The notes under the pieces are model-generated. The model ran no database searches. It was not told where the DNA came from and saw only the letters and a program-made list of their open reading frames with translations. Positions 35,015 to 46,200 of a DNA stretch of 64,000 nt are shown here, in pieces. The stretch comes from Prosopocoilus inquinatus (Eukaryota > Arthropoda > Insecta > Coleoptera > Lucanidae), in the NCBI GenBank assembly GCA_036172665.1, contig CM069876.1:43245001-43309000 (forward strand), given 5' to 3'. How positions within the stretch are numbered: the stretch's first letter is position 1; the number at the start of each line of letters is the position of its first letter. Position numbers and translations under genes: made by a program.

Positions 35015-35641
35015 TAGGGTCAAGTGGTGTAAAAATCAGACACGCAAAATTCAGGTGTAAAATGAGACATCAAATAAAATTGGTAAAATAACATAATCCG
35101 ATACTGCCGATAGTTTTCTTATTATAAATACTTTATGATTTATTTATTGGCTTGCAGTTATAAATGTTTCTATCCAAGACAATATCATTTTACTTATCTG
35201 TGTTAATTTGTTGTAGGTATTTTTTTATTACAAAATTCTTTTTATAAATTTTACTAGAGGTCGCCCATAACTGTTAGGTCGGGTTTCTCAGTCACAGTTT
35301 CACTTTAATCTTCAGTTTTTTTTTTTTACATAGGAACAGATGTAAGCTAACTGAAGATTAACGTTAAACAGTGACTCAGCAAGCGGCCCTTAATACATGC
35401 ATTTTATGATTTTTAACTTGGCATATCTCATTTTTAGACTTTTTCGGGGTTAAATATGAGACACAGTTTTTATTTATTTCCACCTTTTTAAAGGTATTTT
35501 TTTGTATATTTTAAATTGTCAGTAGTTGTTTCATCATCGTTTACCTCTTATAAAAGTTTCATCAATTCCGTTGAAGGACTCTAACACATTAAAAAAATGA
35601 AAGTTCTAAAAAGTTTCTCATTTTTACACCATTTGACCCTA
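35015..35641. mobile_element. TIR element of about 0.63 kb, TA-flanked
   Basis: The left terminus 'tagggtcaagtggtgtaaaa' is matched by an inverted right terminus 'ttttacaccatttgacccta' at 35621-35641, about 27 bp of TIR with a few mismatches. The TA at each edge fits a Tc1/mariner-type target, which is inference. No transposase frame, so non-autonomous. A second hairpin element sits inside at 35276-35390. Confidence 0.65.
35276..35390. mobile_element. Nested hairpin element inside the TIR element
   Basis: 'ctcagtcacagtttcac' and 'ttaatcttcagtt' on the left pair with 'aactgaagattaacg' and 'aaacagtgactcag' on the right around a T-rich loop near 35320-35345. Confidence 0.65.
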
Positions 35642-37175
35642 AAGAACGAAAATTTAGTATCAGCCTCGCCCACAATAATTTCCGCGAAGTGCGAACGCTC
35701 GCATTGCACTACTTTCCCTTGCACTCAATAACAATTCAATGCATCGGAATCGTGGAAAGGTGGCAGGAGTAAATAGTACGTTCGGCGTAGGAAGCACTAA
35801 ACACTAAGCAGCCTGAATTCTTTTCCCTGATAATAACTTGTGCGAGAAGAGAGAGCAACAGTCACAAACACACCTGTCCTGAACTCTAAGGTCAAGGCTG
35901 ACACCTGGTCCTAAGAGCTTTTATTCCTCCAGAGCCATGTAAAAACCGATGAAACGTCGTAAACTAAAGAGTCCTTCAACGAGGTTTTCTCAACCCAACC
36001 AAAAATATGAATCGATCTTCACGACGGCCACGTCGCGGAATGTGAGGGCAACGCCCATGTCAACACCAATCAACCGCTAAACAACTGATTTGCTGACAAG
36101 AGCACCCTTGCCCCCTAATATTCGAAGGAAGGGTTTGCGCGAATTGAAAACATCGTGACATCAGCAGGAATCAACCGAGTATTAGATGATGTAAAAACAG
36201 ACCAATATCGTTAAAGGTTGAGCGTGAACGCAAAACACCCCCCCCCCCCCCATAACTACCTTTGTTTTCGTTGAAAATAATTATTGTTTATTACTTTTTA
36301 TAAAAGCTAAGTGTTGAAAGATGAGATGAAAACGTCTGCGTTGAAAAATTAGACTCAAATAGCCTTCCAAGTTGGCCAAGAGACAGCGCCGCTCTAAATG
36401 ATGAACGATGCCTCCTTCAAATTTCCTTTAGTTTTCCTTGAAATTATTATTATATTATGTACTCCTATACTCCTGTTATTTAAAAAAAGGAAACTTGATT
36501 TCATTAAAAATTGAGACGGGAATGTCAGCGATAAAATATGTTTTCAAATGCGCTTAATATAGTTTTCCCTATTGCTCAACAGATGGCGCTCTAAATGACG
36601 ACAATGGCATGATATTGACCAAGAGATGGCACTCTGAATGATTCTTCGCACGCTTTAATTCCATGTTTTCGATTTCTCTATTAAAATATTAATTTGATAA
36701 CTAATAAAGGATACGAAAAATATTCATATCTCTTTTAGAACTTATAACTCCCTTACTATTCACTTTTGGAAGCTTTATACATAAAAGCGACCTTATTTTT
36801 TGATGTTACATTCAGCCTGAAATTATCGAGGGAAAACTTTGAATCATGGTGTATAATGCGTTCTTTTGAATGCGACACGATATGTGATTCCATTTTCCGT
36901 AAGAATCTTTAACGTTAAGATCTTCACACTTTACCCCTTTGTTTATAACAGAATTCGTTAAGAATTAATTTGACATACTTTTTTAGTCAGTAATTCGGTT
37001 TCAATTCTTATTTCCTTGTTTTGTGCTCTTAGGATTTCTTGAGATAAGAATCTAAAAGTATTTTTTTGTAAAAGTTCTTCAAATTAGTTCACATTTGTTG
37101 TTTCGCTTTCCTCATGACGTTAAAACTTTTTCAAATTAACTTATTATTAGTTCATTATTCATTAAAATCGAATTA
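35642..37175. other. Noncoding sequence with a poly-C run and short duplications
   Basis: Poly-C run of about 14 near 36238-36252. The phrase 'gcgctctaaatga' with its surroundings recurs near 36388, 36588 and, diverged, 36629. No gene recognised. Confidence 0.5.
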
Positions 37176-37176
37176 T

Positions 37177-37445
37177 ATTATTTTTGAACGACTAGGGCCT
37201 GATCTTTTCATCTCTGAGTTGATTAATTCCTATAGAAACAATTGTTTCTATAGGAATTAAACAATTGTCTCTACAATTGTTTCTACAGGAATTAATCAAC
37301 GGTTAAAGTTACTCAGAGATGAAAAGATCAGTCCCTAGTTGTTCAAAAATACTTTTAGATTCTTATTCCTACAGAAACAATTGTTTCTATAGGAATTAAT
37401 CAACGATTAAAGTTAATGAGAGATGAAAATACCGACCCTAAGCAG
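37177..37445. mobile_element. Foldback MITE with a partial second copy
   Basis: Arms 'ttgaacgactagggcctgat' and 'cttttcatctctgag' pair with 'ctcagagatgaaaagatcag' and 'tccctagttgttcaa'. A perfect 38-bp palindrome spans 37223-37260, centred on 'caattg'. A partial copy of the right half follows at about 37362-37444 ('gaaacaattgtttctatagg' to 'gagagatgaaaa'). Confidence 0.75.
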
Positions 37446-38769
37446 TGCCCTAAGGTAGTAAGAAAGAAAGTGACAATAAACGCCCCTAGCGGAGATTAAT
37501 GTAAGTTTTGCGGCAGGCGAAGCTCTGTTTAGCCGTTCCTGTCCCTTACCACTTGGACCGTACAGGTGTTAACTAGTTAAGATAACTGTGAGGGTCAGAT
37601 CTGGCCTTAATTAATTGTTAGGGCATTATTGTGTAAGCGAATTTCAACTTCTTTAGCAGTTCGTTATTAGACATGTAATAAAACAGTCGATAGACTATTA
37701 CGTCAAAAGTATAAATAAAAAAGTTATCTTTAGATTATTTTTCGGGAAGTGTCCTGCATTTCGGCACTTCACGATTTGACCTTGAAAAGAAAAACAAATC
37801 CCACATTTCGATGGAGATTTCCATGTTATTCGAACGCAATTCCGCTTGCGATCCCGAACGACGAAGAGAATTCAAATATCCACGTAACAAAGTTGGTTCG
37901 TCAATCGAAAGCCGATTTTAGTTTAAACAAAACTCGCCGGATTTCATTTTGGACTGCATGCGCTGCGCCCCGTTCCCAACCGGGATATATTTCATGCGCG
38001 ATCGGGATTCGAACCCGTTTCTTTTTTTTTGTTAAATTCGTAATCCATGCGTAGCAGATATTAACAAACGCCAGATGATTTATTTGCAGTTCCATTTCCA
38101 AAAACCGAAAAACTAAAAACTCGCAGCCCCCCGCCCCCCACGGCCGTGTGGCCTCGTCGGTTATGAATTAGAAAACAACCGCTTCACCTCTTCCGCCCCC
38201 CGCCATCCCACCCGGATGAGGGTGCTCGTGTTCTCCGTGTCTTCGCCCCCACCCCCGCACCTTCATGAAAATTAGTCGGAGTGGCGCTTAATTTTTCAGG
38301 AGTTTAACTTCGCCAAGAATAATTAATATTCTGTTCGTGTGTAATTGTTTGAAAGTGGGAGAAAAGTTTCCGAGTTCCTAACGTTATTTATTATTAAGGG
38401 GATGGACGGACGCACGGACGATTTGGTGCGACCTGAGGACCTAATGAGGGGGAAAAAAAGTGGAAAACTCGCTCTCTTGTTTAATTGGTTTCGTCCTCCC
38501 CATAACAATGACGTGACAGTCACACGTAAAAACCAACTCAAAAAAAATAATCATTAAAAGAGAGTCGACCATTTTTTTTTTTTTCATTAGCGATAATATA
38601 ACGTTTAATATCGTCCTAAGAAATCGGAATCTTTTATATTTTCTTGCATTTTGTTGCGGTAATTACAAGCTCTGTTTCAGTTATACTCGCGCATAATTCG
38701 TTTTCCATCTCGTTAACGTCCCACTTCGTTTATGTCATTCATCCCATTTTTTACCTACGCCATCTCTGC
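37446..38769. other. Noncoding sequence, GC-richer in part
   Basis: About 38100-38290 is C-rich and repeat-free. A tRNA T-arm-like 'gggattcgaacccg' lies near 38006 without a full tRNA around it. Open frames over 37749-38101 show no domain. No exon recognised. Confidence 0.45.
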
Positions 38770-39610
38770 AAACAACACGATGCTAATTTTTGTGTAAAAT
38801 TTGTTACAAACCGTAAACGAATGCCCTCAATTTTTAATTAAAAACCGTTTTTGTCTCAGTTTTCGACACAAAAACTATCACGGGCTTTAGAAATAAAGTT
38901 TAATTTAGAAATATTGTAACAAGCATCTGTGTTATACTAATAATAAACTTTAGTTGGTGATGCGTATAACCGAGTGCAGTTCTTCGAGCTTTCGCGGAAT
39001 CGCCGCCGCCGCCGCCGCCGCATCATCAACATCACGCCCGGAACAGTAAAGCTCGCCTCGAGTTCTGGAAAGCTCCTGGAATGGTCCGATGTTCCCCAGT
39101 TTAAAAATACTCTGGCGTTCCCGAGCTTTGTCGGGTTTCTAAAAAAAAAACACATTTAAAAAGTGTACAGGTTTCTTTGTCCCTCTTCTGTCTTTTTCGA
39201 ATTTCGTTTCGTTTATTTTCGATTGTTAAGGTTTTAAAATCTTCATGTTTTTCTGCTGTCTGAATTAAAATTATAAACTTGCCTTTAATAATAAATATTC
39301 GGTTGTCGAAAACTGTTTGCTATCGTAAGAAGCTTCCTCATATATTTTGCTGTTTAAAGATTCCGTATTTTTATTTGGACCGTTATAATATAAGGAAGGA
39401 CGATTATTCAAACAGAGAAAGAGATAAGGACTGAACCGATTTCGACGATTCTTAAAATATAAGTAGGCGCAGCCTGTCCAGCACTCCGTGGGAAACAAAG
39501 TAGAGATCGATTTCCGGCTGTATTTTTCAGCACCAGGCTACAAAAGAGGAAATTCAAGGTTCGATCTTTGCACGCTAGCTCTGCTAAAAGGATTGGAGAT
39601 CGGTATTTCT
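38770..39610 (+). mobile_element. Dispersed repeat element of about 0.9 kb, copy 2
   Basis: Matches 20540-21410 in the same orientation and phrase order, including 'taatttttgtgtaaaatt', 'aaaagtgtacagg', 'cttgcctttaataataaa', 'caaacagagaaagaga' and 'aaacaaagtagagatcgatt'. This copy carries a (CCG)n tract near 38999-39020 that copy 1 lacks. No shared open frame. Confidence 0.7.
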
Positions 39611-40404
39611 ACCGCTTTCTCCCTTTTCTTTTGCTGTCGTTCCCTTGATCGATAGTCATTTGTTTTTATTTCGTTTTTTTTTTGAACAGATTAAACAGCG
39701 ACATCCTACGATCGCTTTTTGACCTGACATTGCAGTAGGATAGACAACAAAAAAAAAGTATTTTTTTTTGTTTTTGGATAATTACAGAAAATTACAAATT
39801 TCTATTGTCGGCAAGTTCTGAATTTATTGTTTTCTATTTTTGGTTTTGTTCCTTAGTGTTTTTCGTCATGGATTCGTTTTGCATTATTTTCTGCCACATT
39901 TTATTATTTGCTTTCTCTCATTTTAAAAATGATTCTTGAATCTTAAATTTGTTTCCAGTTTCCCTCCGTACTCTGGGTTTGTTTTTTCTTTAGTTTTTGA
40001 AAAAGAAGAAAACTGCAAAGGACAGTTTTTTTCCAGGCGAGGAAACCGTACGTAAGGCATGGTCAAACGTCATTTGTTTTCTTTCTCTTATTATATTTTT
40101 CGACGAATAAACACTCAGAAAATGGCGACAAAATATAAACTTTGCGGGTCATATTTTATTTTCAGATTTTTCTTTTTTCTTTCAATTTTGTTTCCATTTT
40201 CCTCCTTTTTCTTTTTTTTTCTTCTACTAAAGTCTGGAGATTTTATTTCTAGTTTTGTTTTTGCTGTTCTCCGATTGGACTTCTTTTACTTCATGTTTTT
40301 TCTGTTTTGGTTTGATTCTTTCTCCGTTTCATGATTATTCTTCGCAATTTTTCGAATTTCATTTTGTTCTACGTTATTTTTGTTATTTTTACGCACAATT
40401 TAAC
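39611..40404 (+). repeat. T-rich repeat block, left of the Gypsy insertion
   Basis: T-rich sequence sharing phrases with 49271-50870 and 53860-54470, such as 'ttggataattacag', 'tgaatttattgttttctat' and 'tactaaa.tctgg.gattt'. Near 39688-39740 it also holds a reverse-oriented copy of the satellite core ('gcgacatcctacgatcgct'). The block continues on the far side of the Gypsy element, so the element inserted into it. Confidence 0.65.
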
Positions 40405-40408
40405 TTTT
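40405..40408. repeat. Target-site duplication, left copy
   Basis: TTTT directly abuts the left LTR and is repeated at 49271-49274 after the right LTR. Because the surroundings are T-rich, the exact length is uncertain, but the preceding base differs (C at 40404 against T at 49275). Confidence 0.6.
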
Positions 40409-41762
40409 TGTTACCACCAAAAGATTTAAAAGCTAATACTCCTGGATTCCAACATCGTAATACTGGTAACAGATAGCGTTGTCTTTGGACAACTGGTTGC
40501 CACGGCTGAACTTGGTGGAGAATGGGCGGGGTAACTAAATATAAACAAATAGGGCGCCAGGGAATTACCTTCCCAATTGTCAAACACACTTTGATGCTTT
40601 CCCAAGGCCTCAATGTGCGCGCTTGAAGTATTCTCAATTTTCTCCAGGAGATTTTTCCTCTCTTGATGCGTTCAAAGTAGGAGATTAACATAAGCAAAAC
40701 ACGTTCAGTGATACGGTGTTTATTAACACACACATACACTAGTTGAACAAAATTTAACAATGTTTAAACTGTAACCTATCAAAACTTTAAATGATAACCA
40801 TAATACGCGGGATGGACAGATCTGACCTCACAATCGGTGCTCCAAAGACACCACGAAATTTACGTAGACGTTACTTAAATATTAAACTAAGTTACGAACT
40901 ATTAAATACGTAAGTTGCTTTCGTGTCCGGTAAAATAGTCGGCATGCAATTCGAATCAAAATAATAACGGTATACGTCACTCTTTGTCGCTCAGCTGAGC
41001 TCCAGTTCCTGCGAGAAGCGTAAGATGTCACTAGTTGGTAGGCGCCGCTTCGTTCCAAGACGATTTTCAATCAGCGATGCTGCCAACGGCGGTCCAACTC
41101 CAGATGTCTGTCTCGCTCTAATGTCGCAATGGAGTCCAGCGATTCAAACACAGGTGCGTTTCGTATTCGAAATGTTCACATACCCATTCGGGAACTGATA
41201 CCAACGCTCAGTACTAATACTAATGCAATCAGTAACAATAACCAACAACAAACAAACGACTCTGAAAGGGGGCGAAAAAAACAACCATTAACCACGTGTA
41301 ACGAACGAATTAATTAAACATACCTGCTACTTAGCAAACTCGTTGGACGTGAACGTATAAACGTTCCACAAGACTCGAGAGAGATATTTGCTTCCGGAAA
41401 ATCCGTAGAAAAGTGGTTTTGTTTAAACAAACACAAACCGTCGATAGCACTGAATATGCGTCTGCCCTCGCCCGAGTCAGAAGAAGGAATGCCCGTAATA
41501 CACAATGGCCGCTGAAGAAGATGATTTCCGTTTTATAGACTACACAAAATGGCCAAACCAATGGGAAAATTATGACGTCAGAAGACGGAGATTAAACACC
41601 AATAAGAAATTATTAATTTGAAAGAATCGCTTCCTGCCGCGAATGTTACAGCGTTGCCAGATGACACAACGCCGAGCGTTGCCGGTAGGCGTCCAGTAGC
41701 AACGTTGCCAGTTCTTAGCCGAATCGGAAATAAATGCGTAATAACAAAAATCGACTGTAACA
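40409..41762 (-). repeat. 3' LTR of the Gypsy element
   Basis: Identical by eye to 47917-49270, at a constant offset of 7508. Boundaries are fixed by where the copies stop matching (T against C outside the left edge, A against T outside the right edge) and by the TG...CA termini. Short frames on both strands within it, such as 41129-41317 plus, have no recognisable function. Confidence 0.95.
40719..40724 (-). promoter_or_regulatory. Candidate polyadenylation signal in the 3' LTR
   Basis: AATAAA on the minus strand, about 0.8 kb downstream of the TATA-like box in the same LTR. This would imply a long R region. Position is plausible, use is unproven. Confidence 0.35.
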
Positions 41763-41776
41763 ACTCCCCCTTCACC
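41763..41776 (-). promoter_or_regulatory. Polypurine tract
   Basis: On the minus strand 'GGTGAAGGGGGAGT' lies immediately before the 3' LTR start (TGTTACAG). A purine-rich run at this position primes plus-strand DNA synthesis in LTR elements. Confidence 0.8.
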
Positions 41777-43227
41777 AGCAAGGAAATTTTTCCTGAAAGG
41801 ACAAATTTCAGAAACCCAACGCGAGTCTTCAAAGATGGAAAAGAAAACTGGTGGAGGCGCCACGCCAGGAAACGAAGAGGAGGACAAAAGAAGAATTCCA
41901 GTTGAAACACACCATACTGCAACCCGGGACGTGAGATGTTCCAAGTCAAACTTACCAGTAGAGAGGGTAGGAAGTGCTTTCACGAGATCTGGCACGCCCA
42001 GTCTCCCACAACACTCGCAAGCAGTGACCAACAAAAACATCTCTCGGCCAGAAAGGCTGAGCTGATCAATCCAACCAGAGGAAAGAAAGAAAGAGAGATT
42101 TAAAAGAATAAAGAGTCGGAAGTTAGTTAACGAAACCAACGGTTCATCACGCAACGGACGGAAACTTCAGTCGAAGACTGCGGGAAAAATTCTAATTAAC
42201 GAAAACTCGGTTACAAACCGCGGGAAAAAAAAATTCAAACCAAAAATTGTCAACTTTCAACCGCGTCCAATCGAGACACAAAGCGGACTTGTACGCGAGA
42301 AGGAGTAAAAGGAAAACGAGAGAGTCGAGAAGGGTCCGCATGTCCACAAGCGTTGACATCGTCTGACCAGGAATCTACCACACAACTCGACGAAGATTAC
42401 GATACGGAAGATAACTATACAAGTCCAACCAGTGTTCACACTAAACGCGATATCGACCAACAACTTCCGTTGAAATGTTACAAAATCACAACCGGGTATT
42501 GTCACTAACGGGTAAAGTCAAATCTGGGTATAGTCATAATCGGGTTAAAGGGGACCAAAGATCACCCTTCACGATAGAAGAAGAAAAGAAAGAAAAGGTA
42601 AAGAGGAAAACAGAAAAGATAAAGAAATCCAAACGGAACACACCATACCACAACCAAGACTTCTCTGAGTTGGATCCAGTAGCGGTACGGCAAAGAGAGA
42701 GGGCAAGCAATACCTTCACGAGATACAGTACGCTTGTAAATCCCACACGCTTTGTCGGGTGCTAAGGGATTTCTCAAGGTTGTCCAAGCTGGGCTGATCA
42801 ATCCGAAAGGAACGAATAGAACAAGAGTAGAAGAAGGAGATAAAATTGAAATAAGGATAGAAAGAGAAGAGAATGTTTCACGATGGATAAATACGTTCTT
42901 CTTCACAATCACGAAGCGTGCCAGTCATCACTCATATGCAATGTTCGCAAAGAGAGAGGGCAAGGAAAGTCTTCACGTGATCCAACTTCCTTGTAATTCC
43001 CACAACCTTCGCAAACCGCTAGGTGACATCTCACAATCAACGAGACTGATTCAAAGAGTATTATCCATCCAAGAACATCCGAAGATGCTCGATTCCACAG
43101 ATGTAAAGAGGAATTCCAAGAATCTTTTAGGAGCCTTTTACTCCACGCAGAAGATACGTCGGGCGTATTCTAAGTGACCCAACCCGCAGGTCGAATCAAA
43201 AATGAAAAGATAGAAACAACCATAACC
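41777..43227 (-). other. Noncoding 3' zone of the Gypsy element
   Basis: About 1.45 kb between the pol stop and the polypurine tract. No frame has env character (no convincing signal peptide, furin site or transmembrane anchor). It contains three diverged copies of a 100-200 bp segment near 41900-42090, 42635-42840 and 42940-43060, sharing 'aacacaccata', 'cttcacgagat', 'cccacac' and 'ctgatcaatcc' phrases. A short array of about 17-bp units (GGGTA..GTCA) lies at 42491-42547. Confidence 0.6.
42491..42547. repeat. Short tandem array in the Gypsy 3' zone
   Basis: 'accgggtattgtcacta', 'acgggtaaagtcaaat' and 'ctgggtatagtcataat' follow each other, then a partial 'cgggtt'. About three and a half units of 16-17 bp. 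Confidence 0.7.
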
Positions 43228-46200
43228 TTAGTCATCAGAAGGGCTAGGCTTAAGGTGTGAGCTATGCCACGTACCTGGCAAGATTTTACCATCACAATCC
43301 TTCAGCTCGTAAGCGTCTGTGGAAATTCGGCGATTAATGACGAAAGGACCGATAAACTTATCAGCCAGTTTGGCTGCGAAATGCTTAGAAGCGTCCGATA
43401 AAACAAAATTCTTTCGCCATACCAACTGATTTGGTTCGAAATCGACTTTACGCCTACGAAGGTCATAACGGCATTTAGACTTTTCATAAGACTTTTGAAG
43501 ACGTTCCTGAACATCTTGGTACAATCTAGCAAATTTACCAGAACGAGATTGAAAATCAGTTGGGTTTTGCTCAATTTCCACATTTATCTCGTCAGAGTCC
43601 GGGGTTTTCTCAGAATTAAGACTACCTTTGAGACACATTTCTCTACCGAAATTCAGGAAATACGGAGTCAATTTAGTAACCTCATGACGTGCAGTTCTCA
43701 ACGCACAAGCAACCTTCGGTAAAAACAAATCCCATTTACGATGATCTTGGGAAACATAAGAGATCAACATGGTTTTGATAACACGGTTGACCCTCTCAAC
43801 AGGGTTTGCCTGAGCGTGATAATAAGAAGTGTAAGATGGTCGAACATGATATGACGTCAGAAGATTTCGATATTCACGGGATTTAAACTGGGCTCCGTTA
43901 TCCGAGATAATAATACGAGGAACTCCAAAAAGTAGAAAAATATTCTCCTCAAGATGTTGAACTATCTTAGGGGTAGTAGCCTTACGAAGAGAGAAGCACA
44001 TCGTAAATTTACTGAAGCAATCAGTTACCACGAGAATGTATTGGTTGCCTTTCGTCGAACGAGGTAGAGGTCCGATAAGGTCGATGCTTATGACTTCCCA
44101 GGGTTTTGAAATTTTTGTGTGCCCACCCATGCGTCCAGCAGGTGCTTTCTGTTCGGGTTTAGCTCGAAGACAAGTCTCACAACGCTGTACATACCTAACC
44201 ACATCAGAACGCATTTTGGGCCAGTGATAATCTTGGGCAATACGGTTGTAGGTCTTATAAATGCCTAAATGCCCACTAGTGGGAGAGTCATGGCATTGAC
44301 GTAAGATGTCAAGGCGATTTTCTTTCGGAACGACCTGTTTCCATTGACGATCAGCTTCAATGAGATGGTAATAAGTACATTGGATAAATTTGTACAATTT
44401 GTCTCCCTCAACTCGATAGTCCGGAAAATTCAATGGGGAAGTCTTAACCTTACCGAGCAAATTCAAATACCTGGCATCTTTCACATTAGCACAGTCTATG
44501 GAGTCAACAATTGGTACAGCACGAGAAAGGGCATCCGGAACGACATGTTCCTTGCCTTTACGGTGAACAACGGTAAAATCATATTGCTGAAGTCGAACAC
44601 TCCACCTGCATAACCGTCCAGAAGGGTTTTGTAGCCTATTTAACCATAACAAAGAATGATGGTCGGTTATTACTTGAAAGTGACTACCTTCCACATAGGG
44701 ACGAAGCTTTTCAATAGCCCAAAGCATGGCCAACAATTCCTTTTCACAAGTGGAATATTTTCGCTCAGCTCTAGAGAGCGAACGACTCAGATAGCAGATG
44801 ACCTTTTCTCCATCCGATTGCTGTTGCGTAAGTACCGCACCAACACCATAGTCTGAAGCGTCAGTTTGGATGACAAACTCTCTTGTGAAATCCGGGCATG
44901 AAAGTACAGGAGCAGAAACCAGATGCTCACGAATTTTCTCCCACGCCTCATCACAAGTTGTATCCCATCGGTATTTAGAATTCTTACGAAGTAGGTTCGA
45001 AAGGGGTGCAATAATCGTTGAAAAGTTCGGGATAAAACGTCGATACCAACTCGCCATACCCATGAGTCTGCGAACTTCCGTGACAGTACTAGGCTTAGGA
45101 ATTTTTAGGATAGCCTCAACCTTTTCAGGATCTACACGAAGACCAGTATTGTCAACAACATAGCCCAAATACTTCAGTTCATTACGACAAAAATGACATT
45201 TATCCTTACCAAGAGTTAAACCTGCGTCAACTAATTTCTTATGAACTTCGGCTAATACTTCCAGATGTTTCTCGAAAGTCTGAGTTACAATAATGATGTC
45301 ATCAAGATAAACAAATACATGGGGTTCCAAATCTGCACCTATGACACGGTCCATAAACCTTTGAAAAGTTGCCGGAGCGTTATGCAAACCAAAGGGCATG
45401 CGTCGAAATTGGAATAAACCACGATTTGGTACCGTGAAAGCGGTGTATTGACGAGATTCCTCAGCGACAGGTATTTGCCAATAAGCAGACTTGATATCTA
45501 GAGACGTGAGGTATTTAGCGTCTCGAAGTTTATCTAAAGTAGCCGATACATAGGGCAAAGGGTAAGCATCCTTAGTCGTAACCTGGTTAAGTTTTCTAAA
45601 ATCGACACAAAATCGTACCGAACCATCCTTTTTGGGGACCAAGAGTATTGGAGATGACCAAGCGGAGTTTGACCGTTCCACAATTCCTAATTCGATCATT
45701 TTGTCAAGTTCTTTATTGACCATCGCTTGTCTAGCAGGGGATATCGGATAGTATCGTTGCTTGATGGGGGCACTTTCCGTCTTGATGACATGCTCAACCA
45801 AACTAGTGCAACCTAATTCCTTTTCGTCGACGTTATGGAAAAGTTTCGTAACCATTTCGTCAAGTTGGCACTGTTGTTGAGGATTGAGATCAGAGCGAGA
45901 TGTAATATGCTCGATGGAACAGATGTCCTCATTACGAAAGGTCCACTCACCAGATCTTAAGTCGGGGACTATACCCATCAATCTCCAGAAATCTGCACCC
46001 AAAATCAATTTATGAGGCAGGTCAGGTACAACAAGAATGTCGATAATCTTAACGCGATCCCTTAACCTAATCGGGGTAGTAATACTTCCAGGGCTCAAAC
46101 AAGGTTGACCGTTAGCGACAGTGCAAGTTCTTTGATGCTTAATGAAAGGGAGGCCGAACGCCTTAAGAATTTCCCATCCAGGCCCACCGATTATTGTGCA

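Noticed and set aside
37990..38020. tRNA gene suggested by 'gggattcgaacccg'
   Set aside because: Only the T-arm is present; acceptor, D-arm and anticodon stems cannot be formed around it.
41129..41317. 62-residue frame antisense to the LTR
   Set aside because: It has an ATG and is present in both LTRs, but that follows from LTR identity. There is no motif and the strand is opposite to the element.
41570..42154. 194-residue frame after pol as a possible env
   Set aside because: It crosses the LTR border and the polypurine tract and shows no convincing signal peptide, cleavage site or membrane anchor.
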